Shown here piece after piece: positions 1 through 10,245 of a stretch of 64,000 bases of DNA; position 1 is the stretch's first letter; each line of letters starts with the position of its first letter. Source of the stretch: Candidatus Melainabacteria bacterium (lineage in GTDB: Bacteria; Cyanobacteriota; Vampirovibrionia; Obscuribacterales; Obscuribacteraceae). The stretch spans positions 62,001 through 126,000 of the forward strand of contig JADJWK010000002.1 of NCBI GenBank assembly GCA_016716405.1, read 5' to 3'. Position numbers and translations under genes: made by a program. The notes under the pieces were generated by a model, which did not search any database, was not told the DNA's origin, and saw only the letters and a program-made list of their open reading frames with translations.

Positions 1-52
1 CAAGACCTTCCCGAAATCCGACTGGACCAGGAAGACCCCCTATTATTTCTAA
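1..52 (+). CDS. possible 3' end of an upstream gene (partial)
   Basis: Reading frame 2 is open from the window edge to a TAA at 50-52 and gives a short tail ending KTPYYF. It stops exactly one base before the stop of the convergent gene on the minus strand, which is how tightly packed convergent genes usually sit here. There is too little sequence to name a product, and it could be a chance open frame. Confidence 0.3.
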   Translation, partial: KTFPKSDWTRKTPYYF

Positions 53-628
53 TCAGAGAAGCTCCATGGTCCCGATGATTTTTGTCATCAGTCCGAGAAA
101 CTCGTTGTAAAGCTTTTCTTCGGCGGTATAGTTGAAGACGTAGCCGTGCTTGCCTTTCACGGCCAGGACCTGTAGAGCCCTGGCTCTTGTAGCGCTGCCG
201 GGCAGGGGATAGCTGTAGGTGTAGTTCCGGGTGGTGGCATTGGACAGCTTGCCGTCCGAAACCTCGAGCACCGTTACCGGCATGCTGTTGGCTTTCATCG
301 TGGCTTCCACCTGCTGCTGGGTGGCCTGGCAGTACTCGTCGAGAGTTAGCTCTCCGGGAAGATCGTCGACGGCGACCCGGGCGCTCACCAGCCCGTTAAG
401 GGTCTTGAAGCGCATGGAGAGCGGTCCATTCTCGATTCTTTCGAATTGCCAGCTTGCCGGATAGGAGATCTTGAAGCCCTTCTTCTCGTCCACGAACTCT
501 CTGGTGTTGGTGGTAGCATCCTCCACAGTCTCTTTGATTTTTTCGGGTCCGGGATAGACGCCTTCGCACAGAGCAGGCAGAGCTGACATGACAATGAGGA
601 CGCAAAGAGCAAAGATTCGTTTTTTCAT
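53..628 (-). CDS. secreted PsbP/DcrB-like (Mog1-PsbP fold) protein
   Basis: The 191-aa product starts with a signal peptide (positive MKKR, hydrophobic core to about residue 21), so it should be exported. Residues 51-63 carry the signature GFKISYPASW, typical of the PsbP/DcrB family, in which this strand opens a small alpha-beta sandwich. The rest (VSARVAVDD near residue 80, GYVFNYTA near 165) fits the same fold with an alternating strand pattern. Members range from photosystem II extrinsic subunits to uncharacterised periplasmic proteins. Nothing here points to photosynthesis, so a generic periplasmic or lipid-anchored role is more likely. The Cys at residue 21 lacks a proper lipobox (Leu at -1). 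It is transcribed alone and divergently from the gene at 698. Confidence 0.6.
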   Translation of the reverse strand: MKKRIFALCVLIVMSALPALCEGVYPGPEKIKETVEDATTNTREFVDEKKGFKISYPASWQFERIENGPLSMRFKTLNGLVSARVAVDDLPGELTLDEYCQATQQQVEATMKANSMPVTVLEVSDGKLSNATTRNYTYSYPLPGSATRARALQVLAVKGKHGYVFNYTAEEKLYNEFLGLMTKIIGTMELL

Positions 629-697
629 GGCGTTATTCTAGCGCAACAGGGGGCGTCTTCTCGAGTAGATTCTCGGGACAGAGGGTATATCGGTGCA

Positions 698-1309
698 ATG
701 AGCGGTGAGATAGCGAATTTGACCAGACCGGGGGCTTTGACCTACGCCAGCGCCACTGCTGGCACTTATATCGTCATCAACACGATTCTTCTTTTGATCT
801 GCTCGGCGCCTCTTCTGGCTCTTCTGGCTCTGGCCGCCTACAATTTCTTCAATTCAATCCCCCTCGCCTCAGAGCTCGTGGGCGAGCTTCTGGTGGGCGG
901 GGCCATGCTCTTTCTCTTCTTCGCGCTTGCCTGTGCCATCAATCTCAAGAACTGGTGGCAGTGGCGAGGGCGAATCTCTCGAGCGCTTCAGTCCGAGCCG
1001 CATGACGGCTATCTATGCGAGTTCAGCACTATCAAAGAGTTTACTTTCGCCGATATTCGCAAGGTCGATTTCCCCGACCGTCTTTTCTGGTCGGAGCCTG
1101 TTCTTGCCGAGACCTGCCGGAATTTCCCTCACAACGAGCGAATGCCTGTCAGGCTCTTTTTCGACGGCCAGGTCCGGGACCTCCAGGGCGCCGGTCCTGC
1201 GGCCATCGAAATCGATGGTTGCGTTATCCTCTCCAGTCCTCCCAGAATCCCCTTTATCGGCGCTCTTGAAGCCGCTCCCGCTGTCCTCAAGGGTGTCAAT
1301 CGTCATTGA
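698..1309 (+). CDS. hypothetical membrane protein, two TM segments
   Basis: The 203-aa protein has two clear hydrophobic segments, about residues 25-50 and 60-82, followed by a soluble C-terminal part of about 120 residues with no motif I recognise. The segment around residues 100-120 (CEFSTIKEFTFADIR) and the DGQVRDLQG stretch look like beta-rich cytoplasmic sequence. The ATG at 698 is the first in frame. It ends 60 bp before the P-type ATPase on the same strand, so the two may be co-transcribed, but no functional link is visible. Confidence 0.5.
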   Translation: MSGEIANLTRPGALTYASATAGTYIVINTILLLICSAPLLALLALAAYNFFNSIPLASELVGELLVGGAMLFLFFALACAINLKNWWQWRGRISRALQSEPHDGYLCEFSTIKEFTFADIRKVDFPDRLFWSEPVLAETCRNFPHNERMPVRLFFDGQVRDLQGAGPAAIEIDGCVILSSPPRIPFIGALEAAPAVLKGVNRH

Positions 1310-1368
1310 GATTGATGGCAGCTTGACTGCCCTGTGCGATGCTCTGCTTCATGCCGGGGGCTTTAGAT

Positions 1369-4065
1369 ATGGCGGCGGATGTTGAGGCGACAATTCCTGA
1401 TCCCGGACCCTCGGGTCTTTCTGCTGCCGAAGCCCGGCAGCGGCTCGAGCGCTGCGGTCCCAATACTATCGCCAGGCAGGGAAAGTCTTCTTTGCTGGTA
1501 GCTTTTGCCGCCAATTTCACACATCTGATGGCGGTTCTGCTCTGGGTGTCAGGCGTCCTGGCGTTTCTTGCCGGTATGCCGGAGCTCGGCGTGGCTGTTT
1601 TCCTGGTCAATATAATCAATGGCGGGTTCAGTTTCTTCCAGGAATACAAAGCGGAAAAAGCCACTGAGGCCTTGCTCCGGCTTCTGCCGCAAAAGGCTCA
1701 CGTGGTAAGGGATGGTATCGAAGTGATCGTCCCTGCTGAGGAGCTTGTCCCCGGTGATTTGATGATTCTCAATGACGGCGATCATATCTCGGCGGATGCC
1801 CGGGTCACAGGCTCATTTTCGCTTTCAGTAGATGAGTCTACACTGACCGGCGAATCGAGACCGATAAGGAAGTCGCCTTCGGAGAATCGCCCTGAGCATG
1901 GCCCGGAGGAAAGCCACCGGGAAAGCAATCTCGTGTTTGCCGGCACCAATGTCGTATCGGGCCGCGGCCAGGCTGTGGTCTTCGCCACTGGCGCATCCAC
2001 GCGCTTCGGCAAGATTGCCGAGCTCACCCAGAGCATCGTCGATGAGCCGAGCCCTCTGCAAGAGGAGATGAAACGTGTAACCAGAACAGTCAGCATCCTG
2101 GCCGTGGGAATCGGTGCTTTCTTTTTCGTTCTCTCCTCCGTCCTTGGAGGAGGGCATCATCTGGAGGCGAGCTTTATCTTTGCCATGGGAATGGTGGTGG
2201 CTTTCGTGCCGGAAGGCATGCTGCCTACAGTCACCCTCTCCCTGGCGCTCTGCGTGCAGACCATGGCAGCCCGGAATGCCCTGGTCAAAAAGCTCTCGGC
2301 GGTGGAGACCCTGGGGTGTACCACGGTCATCTGCTCGGACAAGACCGGTACCATTACCCAGAACAAGATGACTGTCCTCAAGGTCTGGACAGCCGATGCC
2401 GAATATAGTATTTCAGGCACCGACTATAGTCCGGAAGGATCCATCGATGCAGACTGCCAGGACCCTGACAGGACTTCCCTGACCCGCGCCCTGGTGGCCG
2501 CCTGCCATTGCAACAATGCCAGGCTTCTGCCTCCGCACAAAGAGACGGACAGAGACTGGAGCATCGAAGGCGATCCCACCGAAGGCGCCCTGATTGTGCT
2601 AGCCCGAAAAGCCGGTATCAGCGTCGACAGTCCCGATGTGCTCGGACACAGGATTTGCGAGCTTGCTTTCGACTCGCACCGGCAGAGAATGAGCACTGTA
2701 TATGATATCAGAGGCAAGCGCGTTCTCTATCTGAAGGGAGCGCCCACCAGGGTGCTTGATCGATCTACGAAGATCTGTCTGAACGGTGAGTCCGTGCCCC
2801 TTAACGCAGGCTGGCGCGAGAAGATTCTCGAAGCCAACGACCGGCTGGCCGGTCAGGGGCTGCGTGTCCTCGCCCTGGCGGAGCGGCAGGTGCCTGGCGA
2901 CCTCGAGCATCTCAGTCCCGGCACGCTCGAGCACGATCTCACGTTCTGCGGGTTGGCGGCTATGCTGGACCCGCCGCATGAGGGTGTGCTGGAGGCGGTC
3001 AGGCAGTGTCACAGTGCTGGTATCAAAGTCGTGATGATCACCGGCGACTATGGGCTGACTGCCGAGAGCATCGCCAGACGTGTCGAGATTTTGCCCGAAT
3101 CCGGTAAGGTAGTAACCGGTGCCGAGCTGGACGCCATGGATGACAGGGAGCTCGCAGAAGTGCTGGCCGAGCCGGTGGTATTCGCCCGGGTCTTGCCGGA
3201 GCAGAAGCTCCGTATAGTCTCGGTTCTCCAGACCCTGGACCACATAGTGGCAGTCACCGGTGATGGTGTCAATGATGCACCGGCCCTCAGGAAATCCGAT
3301 ATCGGGATCGCCATGGGGATAGCCGGCACCGATGTGGCCAAGGAAGCTGCCGATATTATCCTGCTCGACGACAACTTCGCTTCGATAGTCACGGCGGTGG
3401 AGCTCGGCAGGAGCGTCTATGCCAACATCCGTAGATTCGCCACATATGTGTTCACCAGCAATATGGCCGAGGCGGTGCCCTTTGTCGTCTCTTTTCTCTC
3501 CAGGGGAGCCATCCCGCTTCCGCTAACTGTCATGCAGGTCCTGGCAGTGGATCTCGGTACCGATATGCTGCCGGCTCTCGCTCTTGGTGCCGAGCCAGCC
3601 GAGCCTGACGTCATGAGCAATCCACCCCGGGACAAATCGAGACCGCTGCTCGACCGGATGCTCCTCTGCAAGGCACTACTATGGTACGGCGTCATCGAGG
3701 GTCTGGCAGGCATGCTCTGCTTTTTCCATTTCACAGGATTTGCGGCGCCGGCGGCTGCTTCCTATCAGACCGCCACCACGATGACTTTCTTAGGAATAGT
3801 AATGGGTCAGATCGGGGCGGTGCTCTGCTGTCGAACCGTGAGGAGTTCCATTTTTTCGAGGAGGTTTTTTGCCAATCCCCTGGTCTTTGCCGCCATCGGC
3901 GCCGAGATCCTGGTGCTTCTGGCGGTCATGTATCTGCCGCCTCTTGCCCGGGTTTTCGGCACCACGCCCATCGCCCCGGAGATGTGGCTGTTCGCCTTGA
4001 TTTTCGTTCCGGCAATGATCGTTCTCGATGAGCTGAGAAAGCTCATCGCGAGGAGCATGAGGTAA
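1369..4065 (+). CDS. P-type cation ATPase, Na,K-ATPase-like (IIC) type
   Basis: A complete P-type ATPase of about 898 aa. From the N-terminus it shows a cation-ATPase N-terminal segment (SAAEARQRLERCGPN), the actuator loop TLTGES, the phosphorylation site DKTGTITQNKMTV (Asp near 324), and the hinge TGDGVNDAPALRKSDIGIAMG-like motif. Membrane segments carry VPEGMLPTVT (M4), TSNMAEAVPF (M5) and DLGTDMLPA (M6). These match the ion-site motifs of Na,K/H,K-type pumps rather than SERCA (PEGLP) or MgtA, so Na+ or K+ transport is inferred. The ATG at 1369 is preferred because a GGGGG stretch lies just upstream; in-frame ATGs at 1339 and 1351 lack one. No beta subunit is seen. It is convergent with the universal stress gene with no gap. 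Confidence 0.88.
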   Translation: MAADVEATIPDPGPSGLSAAEARQRLERCGPNTIARQGKSSLLVAFAANFTHLMAVLLWVSGVLAFLAGMPELGVAVFLVNIINGGFSFFQEYKAEKATEALLRLLPQKAHVVRDGIEVIVPAEELVPGDLMILNDGDHISADARVTGSFSLSVDESTLTGESRPIRKSPSENRPEHGPEESHRESNLVFAGTNVVSGRGQAVVFATGASTRFGKIAELTQSIVDEPSPLQEEMKRVTRTVSILAVGIGAFFFVLSSVLGGGHHLEASFIFAMGMVVAFVPEGMLPTVTLSLALCVQTMAARNALVKKLSAVETLGCTTVICSDKTGTITQNKMTVLKVWTADAEYSISGTDYSPEGSIDADCQDPDRTSLTRALVAACHCNNARLLPPHKETDRDWSIEGDPTEGALIVLARKAGISVDSPDVLGHRICELAFDSHRQRMSTVYDIRGKRVLYLKGAPTRVLDRSTKICLNGESVPLNAGWREKILEANDRLAGQGLRVLALAERQVPGDLEHLSPGTLEHDLTFCGLAAMLDPPHEGVLEAVRQCHSAGIKVVMITGDYGLTAESIARRVEILPESGKVVTGAELDAMDDRELAEVLAEPVVFARVLPEQKLRIVSVLQTLDHIVAVTGDGVNDAPALRKSDIGIAMGIAGTDVAKEAADIILLDDNFASIVTAVELGRSVYANIRRFATYVFTSNMAEAVPFVVSFLSRGAIPLPLTVMQVLAVDLGTDMLPALALGAEPAEPDVMSNPPRDKSRPLLDRMLLCKALLWYGVIEGLAGMLCFFHFTGFAAPAAASYQTATTMTFLGIVMGQIGAVLCCRTVRSSIFSRRFFANPLVFAAIGAEILVLLAVMYLPPLARVFGTTPIAPEMWLFALIFVPAMIVLDELRKLIARSMR

Positions 4066-4983
4066 TCAGGCGTGCACGGCAAGCTTCTTGCTCCGGAAAG
4101 CGGGCACCTTGGTCACCTCGACCGAGCAGGGGGCGTGGGTGGCGACGGCTTCCGAGACGCTTCCCAGAACCAGCCGGTCGATGCCCTGTCGGCAGTGCGA
4201 TCCGAGCATGATGATGTCGGCGGGCCAGTCTCTGGCGGCCTGGATGATCATTTTTCTTGGATCCCCAATCAGGACCTCGGTCTCGGCAACCTCGGCGGAG
4301 AAGGTCTCGTTTATCCTGTTAGCCGTCTCCTGGAGCCACTCTTTGCGGGTGCTCACCATGCCGTCGAAGTGCCGTGCGGCGGTCTTGGCGAACTCGATAT
4401 CCGGGTCGAAAAGGACGCTCTCATCCACCGACTGCAGGACATTCAGGCAGCGGAAGCGCGATCCTGCCGGCCAGGGCAGGCGCAGAGCATGATCGATCAT
4501 ATGCCTGGTATGCTCTGATTCTTCAAGGGCGATGAGGACATTGAGCCCCTCCCCGTCATGCTTCTTCTCGCCTTTTCTCACCACTCGCACGGCGCAGCGG
4601 GCAAGATTGAGAATCGAGCGGGAAACGCTTCCCAGGACGAATTCGGTGATGCCGCGGCGTCCGTGCGAGCCGACCATGATCATGTCGGCGGGCCAGCCCT
4701 CGCTGTAGTCGATGATCTGCTCGACTACATAGCCCTCCAGAACCTCACCGGTGACCTCGACATTGGGATGGGTCTCGGCGAGCCTCTTGACGGCGCCGTC
4801 CACCAGATTGGTGGCGGCTACCATTTCGCGATCCACGGCATCTTCCACTGCCGGGAAGGGCTCGAAGGCACTGACCACGGTCACGACCCTCATTTCGGTT
4901 CCCATCGGACACTTCATCGAGAGAGCTGTCTCAATAGCCTGGCTCGAGCAAGTGGAGCCGTCTATGCAAAATAGAATCTTCAC
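4066..4983 (-). CDS. tandem-domain universal stress protein
   Basis: About 305 aa with two UspA domains in tandem. The first runs from VKILFCIDGS to SVSRSILNLARCAVRVVRK, the second from LNVLIALEES to the C-terminus. Each has the ATP-binding pattern G-2x-G-9x-G(S/T) near its end: VGSHGRRGITEFVLGSVS and LGSHCRQGIDRLVLGSVS. Such proteins bind ATP and act in stress survival or as cytosolic signalling partners. The GTG at 4983 is preferred over the ATG at 5013 because GGGAGG lies just upstream of it. The gene is convergent with the P-type ATPase (stops abut), and its 5' side faces the lipid operon. Confidence 0.85.
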   Translation of the reverse strand: MKILFCIDGSTCSSQAIETALSMKCPMGTEMRVVTVVSAFEPFPAVEDAVDREMVAATNLVDGAVKRLAETHPNVEVTGEVLEGYVVEQIIDYSEGWPADMIMVGSHGRRGITEFVLGSVSRSILNLARCAVRVVRKGEKKHDGEGLNVLIALEESEHTRHMIDHALRLPWPAGSRFRCLNVLQSVDESVLFDPDIEFAKTAARHFDGMVSTRKEWLQETANRINETFSAEVAETEVLIGDPRKMIIQAARDWPADIIMLGSHCRQGIDRLVLGSVSEAVATHAPCSVEVTKVPAFRSKKLAVHA

Positions 4984-5030
4984 GCTGTTTTCACCCTCCC
5001 GATTTTCCTTCATTTATATGGCGATACTCC

Positions 5031-5092
5031 AGGGCATTTTACCCGGGAAGGAACCGTGCCCGTATCAGTCGGTCGAATGGTTTGTTGTCAGG
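5031..5092 (+). repeat. source copy of a 62-bp segment repeated in the 11.8-kb scar
   Basis: This stretch between the universal stress gene and the desaturase is repeated, without gaps and with about 84% identity by hand alignment, at 11765-11826. It lies upstream of the desaturase and so probably includes part of that operon's leader or promoter region. No clean -35/-10 pair could be assigned. Confidence 0.8.
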
Positions 5093-5151
5093 CGGGATGT
5101 GTTCACCCGATGTTCAGCCTGCGCGGCTATCTTCTAGGCTAGAGGAGGGTC

Positions 5152-6079
<928 letters not shown>

Positions 6080-6087
<8 letters not shown>

Positions 6088-7366
6088 GAGCATAGCCATT
6101 GTCGGCGGAGGCATAGCCGGTCTCGGTTGTGCATATCTCTTGCACCGGGACTACGAAGTGACGGTTTTCGAGAAGGCCTCCTACCCGGGTGGGCATGTGA
6201 ACACCCTGGATGTGGAAGAGAATGGCAGCCGGATCAAGATCGACAGCGGGTTCATGGTATTCAACTACCAGACCTACCCGCAATTTTCCCGCCTTCTCAA
6301 AGAGCTTCAGGTGCCGGTCAAGCCCACCGACATGTCTTTCAGCGTCCAGCATCAGCCTTTCGGGATCGAATGGTCCGGAACCGGATTCAAGAGGCTTTTC
6401 GCCCGGCGCCGGAATCTGGCTAGCCGCCGTTTCTGGAGCCTGCTTCTCGCCATCGGTCGTTTCAACAAAGAAGCCAGGGAGGTCCTCCGAAATGACCGAT
6501 TCGATCCCATCTCGCTGGGGGACTTCGTTCGAGAGAAGGGCATAGCAAGGACAGTCCTCGATCTCTACCTGTTGCCGATGATGTCTTCCCTGTGGTCGGC
6601 GCCTCCCGAGGTGATGGAGAAATTTCCGGTATCTCTTTTGGTCCGCTTCCTATACTCGCACGGGCTCCTGTCGATGTATGACAAGCTGAGCTGGTACACC
6701 ATTAGCGGTGGCGCCTGCAACTATGTCAGGGCTCTGGTTGCGCCCTTCGCCGGCAGTATCCTTTTCGATAGCCCGGTGAAAAGAGTCAGCCGCACCGAAG
6801 GAGGCCGGCAGGTGGAGTTGGAGACCCTGGACGGTCGCCGGCAGACTTTCGATCGATGTATCATGGCCTGCCATGCGGATCAGTCGCTGAGAATACTTGG
6901 TGAGGAGTGGAGCGAGGAGCGCAGGCTTCTCTCGCCTTTTCAGTATCAACGCAATATCGCCACTCTCCACACTGACAGCCGGGTCATGCCCGAGACGAGG
7001 CCTAACTGGGCATCCTGGAACTACCGCATCGAGGAGAGCCCGAGAAACACGCTCCTCGCCACCACTCATTACTGGATGAACAGCCTCCAGGACGTTTCCA
7101 GAGAAAGGGATTACTTCATCACCATAGACAGCAGCGATACCCTCTCTCCAGGATCAATCATCAAGCAGGTCGAATATGAGCACCCCGTGTTCTCGGTGGA
7201 TTCTCTCAAAGCCCAGCGCCGTCTCGAGGAGTTCAACCAGGACAGGACAGACCGGCGGGTACTTTTGTGCGGCAGCTATTTCAAGTACGGGTTTCACGAG
7301 GATGCCTTCGCTTCGGCGGTGAACGTCAGCCAGCGTCTCCTTTCTCGTCCGGTATGGAGCGCCTGA
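6080..7366 (+). CDS. FAD-dependent amine-oxidase-family oxidoreductase (COG2907 type)
   Basis: The 428-aa protein opens with a Rossmann dinucleotide motif, AIVGGGIAGLGCAYLL, and an acidic strand end (VTVFEKASYPGGH), the hallmark of flavin amine oxidase/NAD(FAD)-binding proteins. A conserved DSGFMVFN stretch follows near residue 55, and the C-terminus GSYFKYGFHEDAFASA is the usual second FAD-contact region. Proteins of this group are repeatedly encoded beside DUF1365 and cyclopropane-synthase genes and are implicated in oxidising or desaturating lipid chains. The substrate here is not known. It overlaps the desaturase (8 bp) and is followed almost directly by DUF1365. Confidence 0.85.
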
Positions 7367-7368
7367 TT

Positions 7369-8157
7369 ATGCATTCTGCTGTTTACGACTGTCATGTAAG
7401 CCACGAGCGGGTCGAGCCCAGACGACACAGGTTTGCGTACCGGCACCGTATGTTTCTCTTCGATCTCGACGAGCTGGATGGCCTGGCTTCCGGCTCGCGG
7501 ATTTTCGGTCACAACAGCAGACGTATTCTCGATTTCAGGGACTGCGATCATCTCGACGAGTCGAGCCGTCCTCTCAAAGAACGTGTGCTGGAGCTGCTGG
7601 CAAGCAACGGCGTGCGAAGCTCGCCTTCCCGAATTCTGCTTCTGGCCAATCCCCGCACCCTGGGGTATGTATTCAATCCGCTATCGATCTATTTCTGCCT
7701 GAATACGGACGCCGAGGTTGAGGCGCTGGTGGTCGAGATCTGCAACACTTTCTACGAGCGCAAAGCCTATGTTTTTTCGCCTGTTGCCCGGGAAGAGGCG
7801 GAGTTTTCCGCGGTCAAGAACTTCTATATCAGCCCCTTTTGCCGCTTAGATGACGAGCTCGTCTTCAAAGTGAGCTTGCCAGCGGATGGGTTGAGGCTGG
7901 TGGTGGAGACCCGCCGGCAAGGAGCTCTCGTCTTGAGGGCGGTCCTGACCGGCAAGAGAAGTCCTTTCGAGGATCGGGTCATCCTCGGGGATCTCTTCGT
8001 CTCAGCCATGCTCAACTTTGCGGTTATCGCGCGAATACATTTGCAGGCCCTGCGCCTTTACCTGAAGGGCATTCCCTATGAGAGGAAGGAGGACCATCCT
8101 GAACTCCAGACGAATCTCTTCCGACCACACCGCAGTCTCAAGAAAGGAGTAGCATAG
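7369..8157 (+). CDS. DUF1365 family protein
   Basis: About 262 aa. The DUF1365 pattern is clear: N-terminal H-x4-P-x2-HRFAYR, then MFLFDLDEL, LLANPRTLGYVFNPLSIYFC, and EICNTFYERKAY. The biochemical role of the family is unknown, but it is almost always next to an FAD oxidoreductase and a cyclopropane-fatty-acyl synthase, as here. The ATG at 7369 is chosen because GGAG lies upstream and it just clears the previous stop; an in-frame ATG at 7354 would overlap the FAD gene. It ends one base before the next start. Confidence 0.85.
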   Translation: MHSAVYDCHVSHERVEPRRHRFAYRHRMFLFDLDELDGLASGSRIFGHNSRRILDFRDCDHLDESSRPLKERVLELLASNGVRSSPSRILLLANPRTLGYVFNPLSIYFCLNTDAEVEALVVEICNTFYERKAYVFSPVAREEAEFSAVKNFYISPFCRLDDELVFKVSLPADGLRLVVETRRQGALVLRAVLTGKRSPFEDRVILGDLFVSAMLNFAVIARIHLQALRLYLKGIPYERKEDHPELQTNLFRPHRSLKKGVA

Positions 8158-9438
8158 ATGCAGGCAGGAGCACTGGAAAAGACAGCCGTTCGCGAAGCTA
8201 GCGTTATCGAGCGCTTTTGCATGAGGGCGGTTCTTGATGCGCTGCTCAAGATGAGGAAGGGCGAGTTGACCGTAGTCCTTCCCGATGGCAAGAGGCTCGT
8301 CAGTCAGGGTGATGGAGTCGGTCAAATTGCGCGGATCGAGATAGGCTCATATAACTTTTTCAGGCGCTGCATCGAGTATGGTGCTATCGGATTTGCCGAG
8401 TCTCACATAGCCGGAGAATGGAAGAGTCCAGATCTCACCGCGGTCATATCGTGGTTTCTGCTCAACCAGGAGAACTCCACAGTGCTCGAGGGCAGCAGCG
8501 AAAAGAGCCCTGTGCTCGGGCTGCTGAATCTGGCAAATAGAATCGGTCATCTGCTGCGACCCAACGATCGGGTGACAGGCAAGAAGAATATCAGCGCCCA
8601 TTACGACCTGAGCAACGAGCTCTTCTCGCTTTTTCTCGATCCGACCATGACATACTCGAGCGCGCTGTTTACAGGAGGCAACACCGATCTGGAGCGGGCG
8701 CAAATCGACAAGTACGAGCGGATTTGCCGTTCTGCCTGTCTCGAGCGAGGGCAGAGAGTGCTTGAGATTGGCTGTGGCTGGGGCGGCTTCGCATCTTATG
8801 CGGCTTCTCGATATGGAGTCCGGGTCCTGGGATTGACCATCTCGCAGCAGCAGTATGAGTGGGCCAGGGCGTCCATCGATCGTCAGGGTCTGGGTGATCT
8901 TGTCGAGATCAGGCTTCAAGATTACCGTGATGTCACCGGGCAGTTCGATCGCATTGTTTCCATCGAGATGATGGAAGCGCTCGGGGACGCGCATGTGGAG
9001 GAATTTTTCAGCCAGTGCTCGCGTCTTCTATCCCGGGACGGGCTGATGGCTCTGCAGATGATAAGCTCGCCAGACTGCCGTTACGAGCTTCTGAGAGACA
9101 GTGTCGATTTTATCCAGAAGCATATATTCCCCGGCAGCCTGCTTCTTTCCATCGAGCGCGTAGTGCGGGCCTGCAAAGCTACCGGGGATCTCCATATGCT
9201 CGAGCTATTCGACTTCGCCGAGAGCTACGCCAGGACCCTTGCCCTCTGGCGAGAGAACTTTCTCGCCAATGTCGAAGAGGTCAGAGCCCTGGGCTTCGAT
9301 GAAGAGTTCATTGCCAAGTGGCTCTACTATTTCTCGTACTGCGAGGCGGCCTTTTCAATGAGACAGATCAGTGTTCTGCAGATCACACTGACCAGACCCA
9401 ATAACAGCTTCTTGAGAGAGATTCGGAGACTGCCTTGA
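8158..9438 (+). CDS. cyclopropane-fatty-acyl-phospholipid synthase family methyltransferase
   Basis: A 426-aa SAM-dependent methyltransferase of the CFA synthase family. It has the N-terminal lipid-binding region, then HYDLSNELFSLFLDP (near 145-160), TYSSALF, the SAM site VLEIGCGWGGFASYA (near 201-215), and IVSIEMMEALGD. E. coli-type Cfa adds a methylene from SAM across a cis double bond of a membrane phospholipid acyl chain. Relatives in proteobacteria instead methylate the chain on the way to furan fatty acids. AAAGGAG precedes the ATG, which follows the DUF1365 stop directly. It overlaps the DUF1295 gene by 4 bp. Confidence 0.88.
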   Translation: MQAGALEKTAVREASVIERFCMRAVLDALLKMRKGELTVVLPDGKRLVSQGDGVGQIARIEIGSYNFFRRCIEYGAIGFAESHIAGEWKSPDLTAVISWFLLNQENSTVLEGSSEKSPVLGLLNLANRIGHLLRPNDRVTGKKNISAHYDLSNELFSLFLDPTMTYSSALFTGGNTDLERAQIDKYERICRSACLERGQRVLEIGCGWGGFASYAASRYGVRVLGLTISQQQYEWARASIDRQGLGDLVEIRLQDYRDVTGQFDRIVSIEMMEALGDAHVEEFFSQCSRLLSRDGLMALQMISSPDCRYELLRDSVDFIQKHIFPGSLLLSIERVVRACKATGDLHMLELFDFAESYARTLALWRENFLANVEEVRALGFDEEFIAKWLYYFSYCEAAFSMRQISVLQITLTRPNNSFLREIRRLP

Positions 9439-10232
9439 CTATTCCAGAATTACTGATCCAGCTTTGTTATGGTCTCGGGATTTCATGCTCGATCTTTTTT
9501 GTCGCCTGGCTTTTCACCATCCGCCACCGCAATGCAGCTCTAGCCGATATCGCCTGGTCTTTCGGCTTCACCGCCATCGCAATCTATTATTGCTCCGTGT
9601 GTGACGGCTGGCTCACCCGCAAGATCGTGCTCCTGACAATGATCTCGGTCTGGAGCCTGAGGCTCGGCTTCTACCTCCTGGGCCGGACCATCGCCAGCAT
9701 CGATCGGGAGGACACTCGTTATAATCATCTCCGCCAGCGCTTCCGGGGGCCGCTGCCTCTCTATTTCCTGTGGATTTTCTTTTGCCAGGCTCTTTTGCAG
9801 ACAGCGGTCTCGGTCCCATTCCTGCTTTCGGCCGCCGATCCGAGACCCGGCTTCACCCCCATCGAACTGGCCTCTGTGCTTTTGTTCGTGCCGTCCTTTT
9901 TGCTCGAGATTGTCGCCGACAGGCAGCTTGCCGCATTCAAGCGGGGGAGTTCCGGCGGCGCCGTTTGCAAAGCGGGTCTCTGGCGGTACTCGAGGCATCC
10001 GAATTATTTTTTCGAGTGGCTCATATGGTGCTCCTTTGCCGGCTATGCCTCGGGCGCTCCTGAGGGGCCGATAGCGGTGGCCAGTCCTTTGATAATGCTT
10101 TTCATGCTTCTTTTCGTCTCCGGCGTGCGGCTATCCGAGGAGGTGTCGCTCAAGAGCCGCGGTGAGGAATACCGACGCTACCAGCGGGAGACAAGCGCCT
10201 TCGTTCCCTGGTTCGTTAGAAGAGTCGACTGA
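9435..10232 (+). CDS. DUF1295 family membrane protein (steroid 5-alpha-reductase-like)
   Basis: The 265-aa polytopic protein has about six hydrophobic segments. The C-terminal half bears the family signature: KAGLWRYSRHPNYFFEW, then RLSEEVSLKSRGEEYRRYQ near the end. This is the NAD(P)H-binding region of the DUF1295/5-alpha-reductase/ICMT superfamily, so a lipid reductase role is plausible. The start is TTG at 9435, overlapping the stop of the CFA-type gene (TTGA), which implies translational coupling. Its substrate is probably a modified acyl chain made by the upstream genes, but that is inference. Confidence 0.82.
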   Translation: MTIPELLIQLCYGLGISCSIFFVAWLFTIRHRNAALADIAWSFGFTAIAIYYCSVCDGWLTRKIVLLTMISVWSLRLGFYLLGRTIASIDREDTRYNHLRQRFRGPLPLYFLWIFFCQALLQTAVSVPFLLSAADPRPGFTPIELASVLLFVPSFLLEIVADRQLAAFKRGSSGGAVCKAGLWRYSRHPNYFFEWLIWCSFAGYASGAPEGPIAVASPLIMLFMLLFVSGVRLSEEVSLKSRGEEYRRYQRETSAFVPWFVRRVD

Positions 10233-10245
10233 GGTATTTGTTCAA

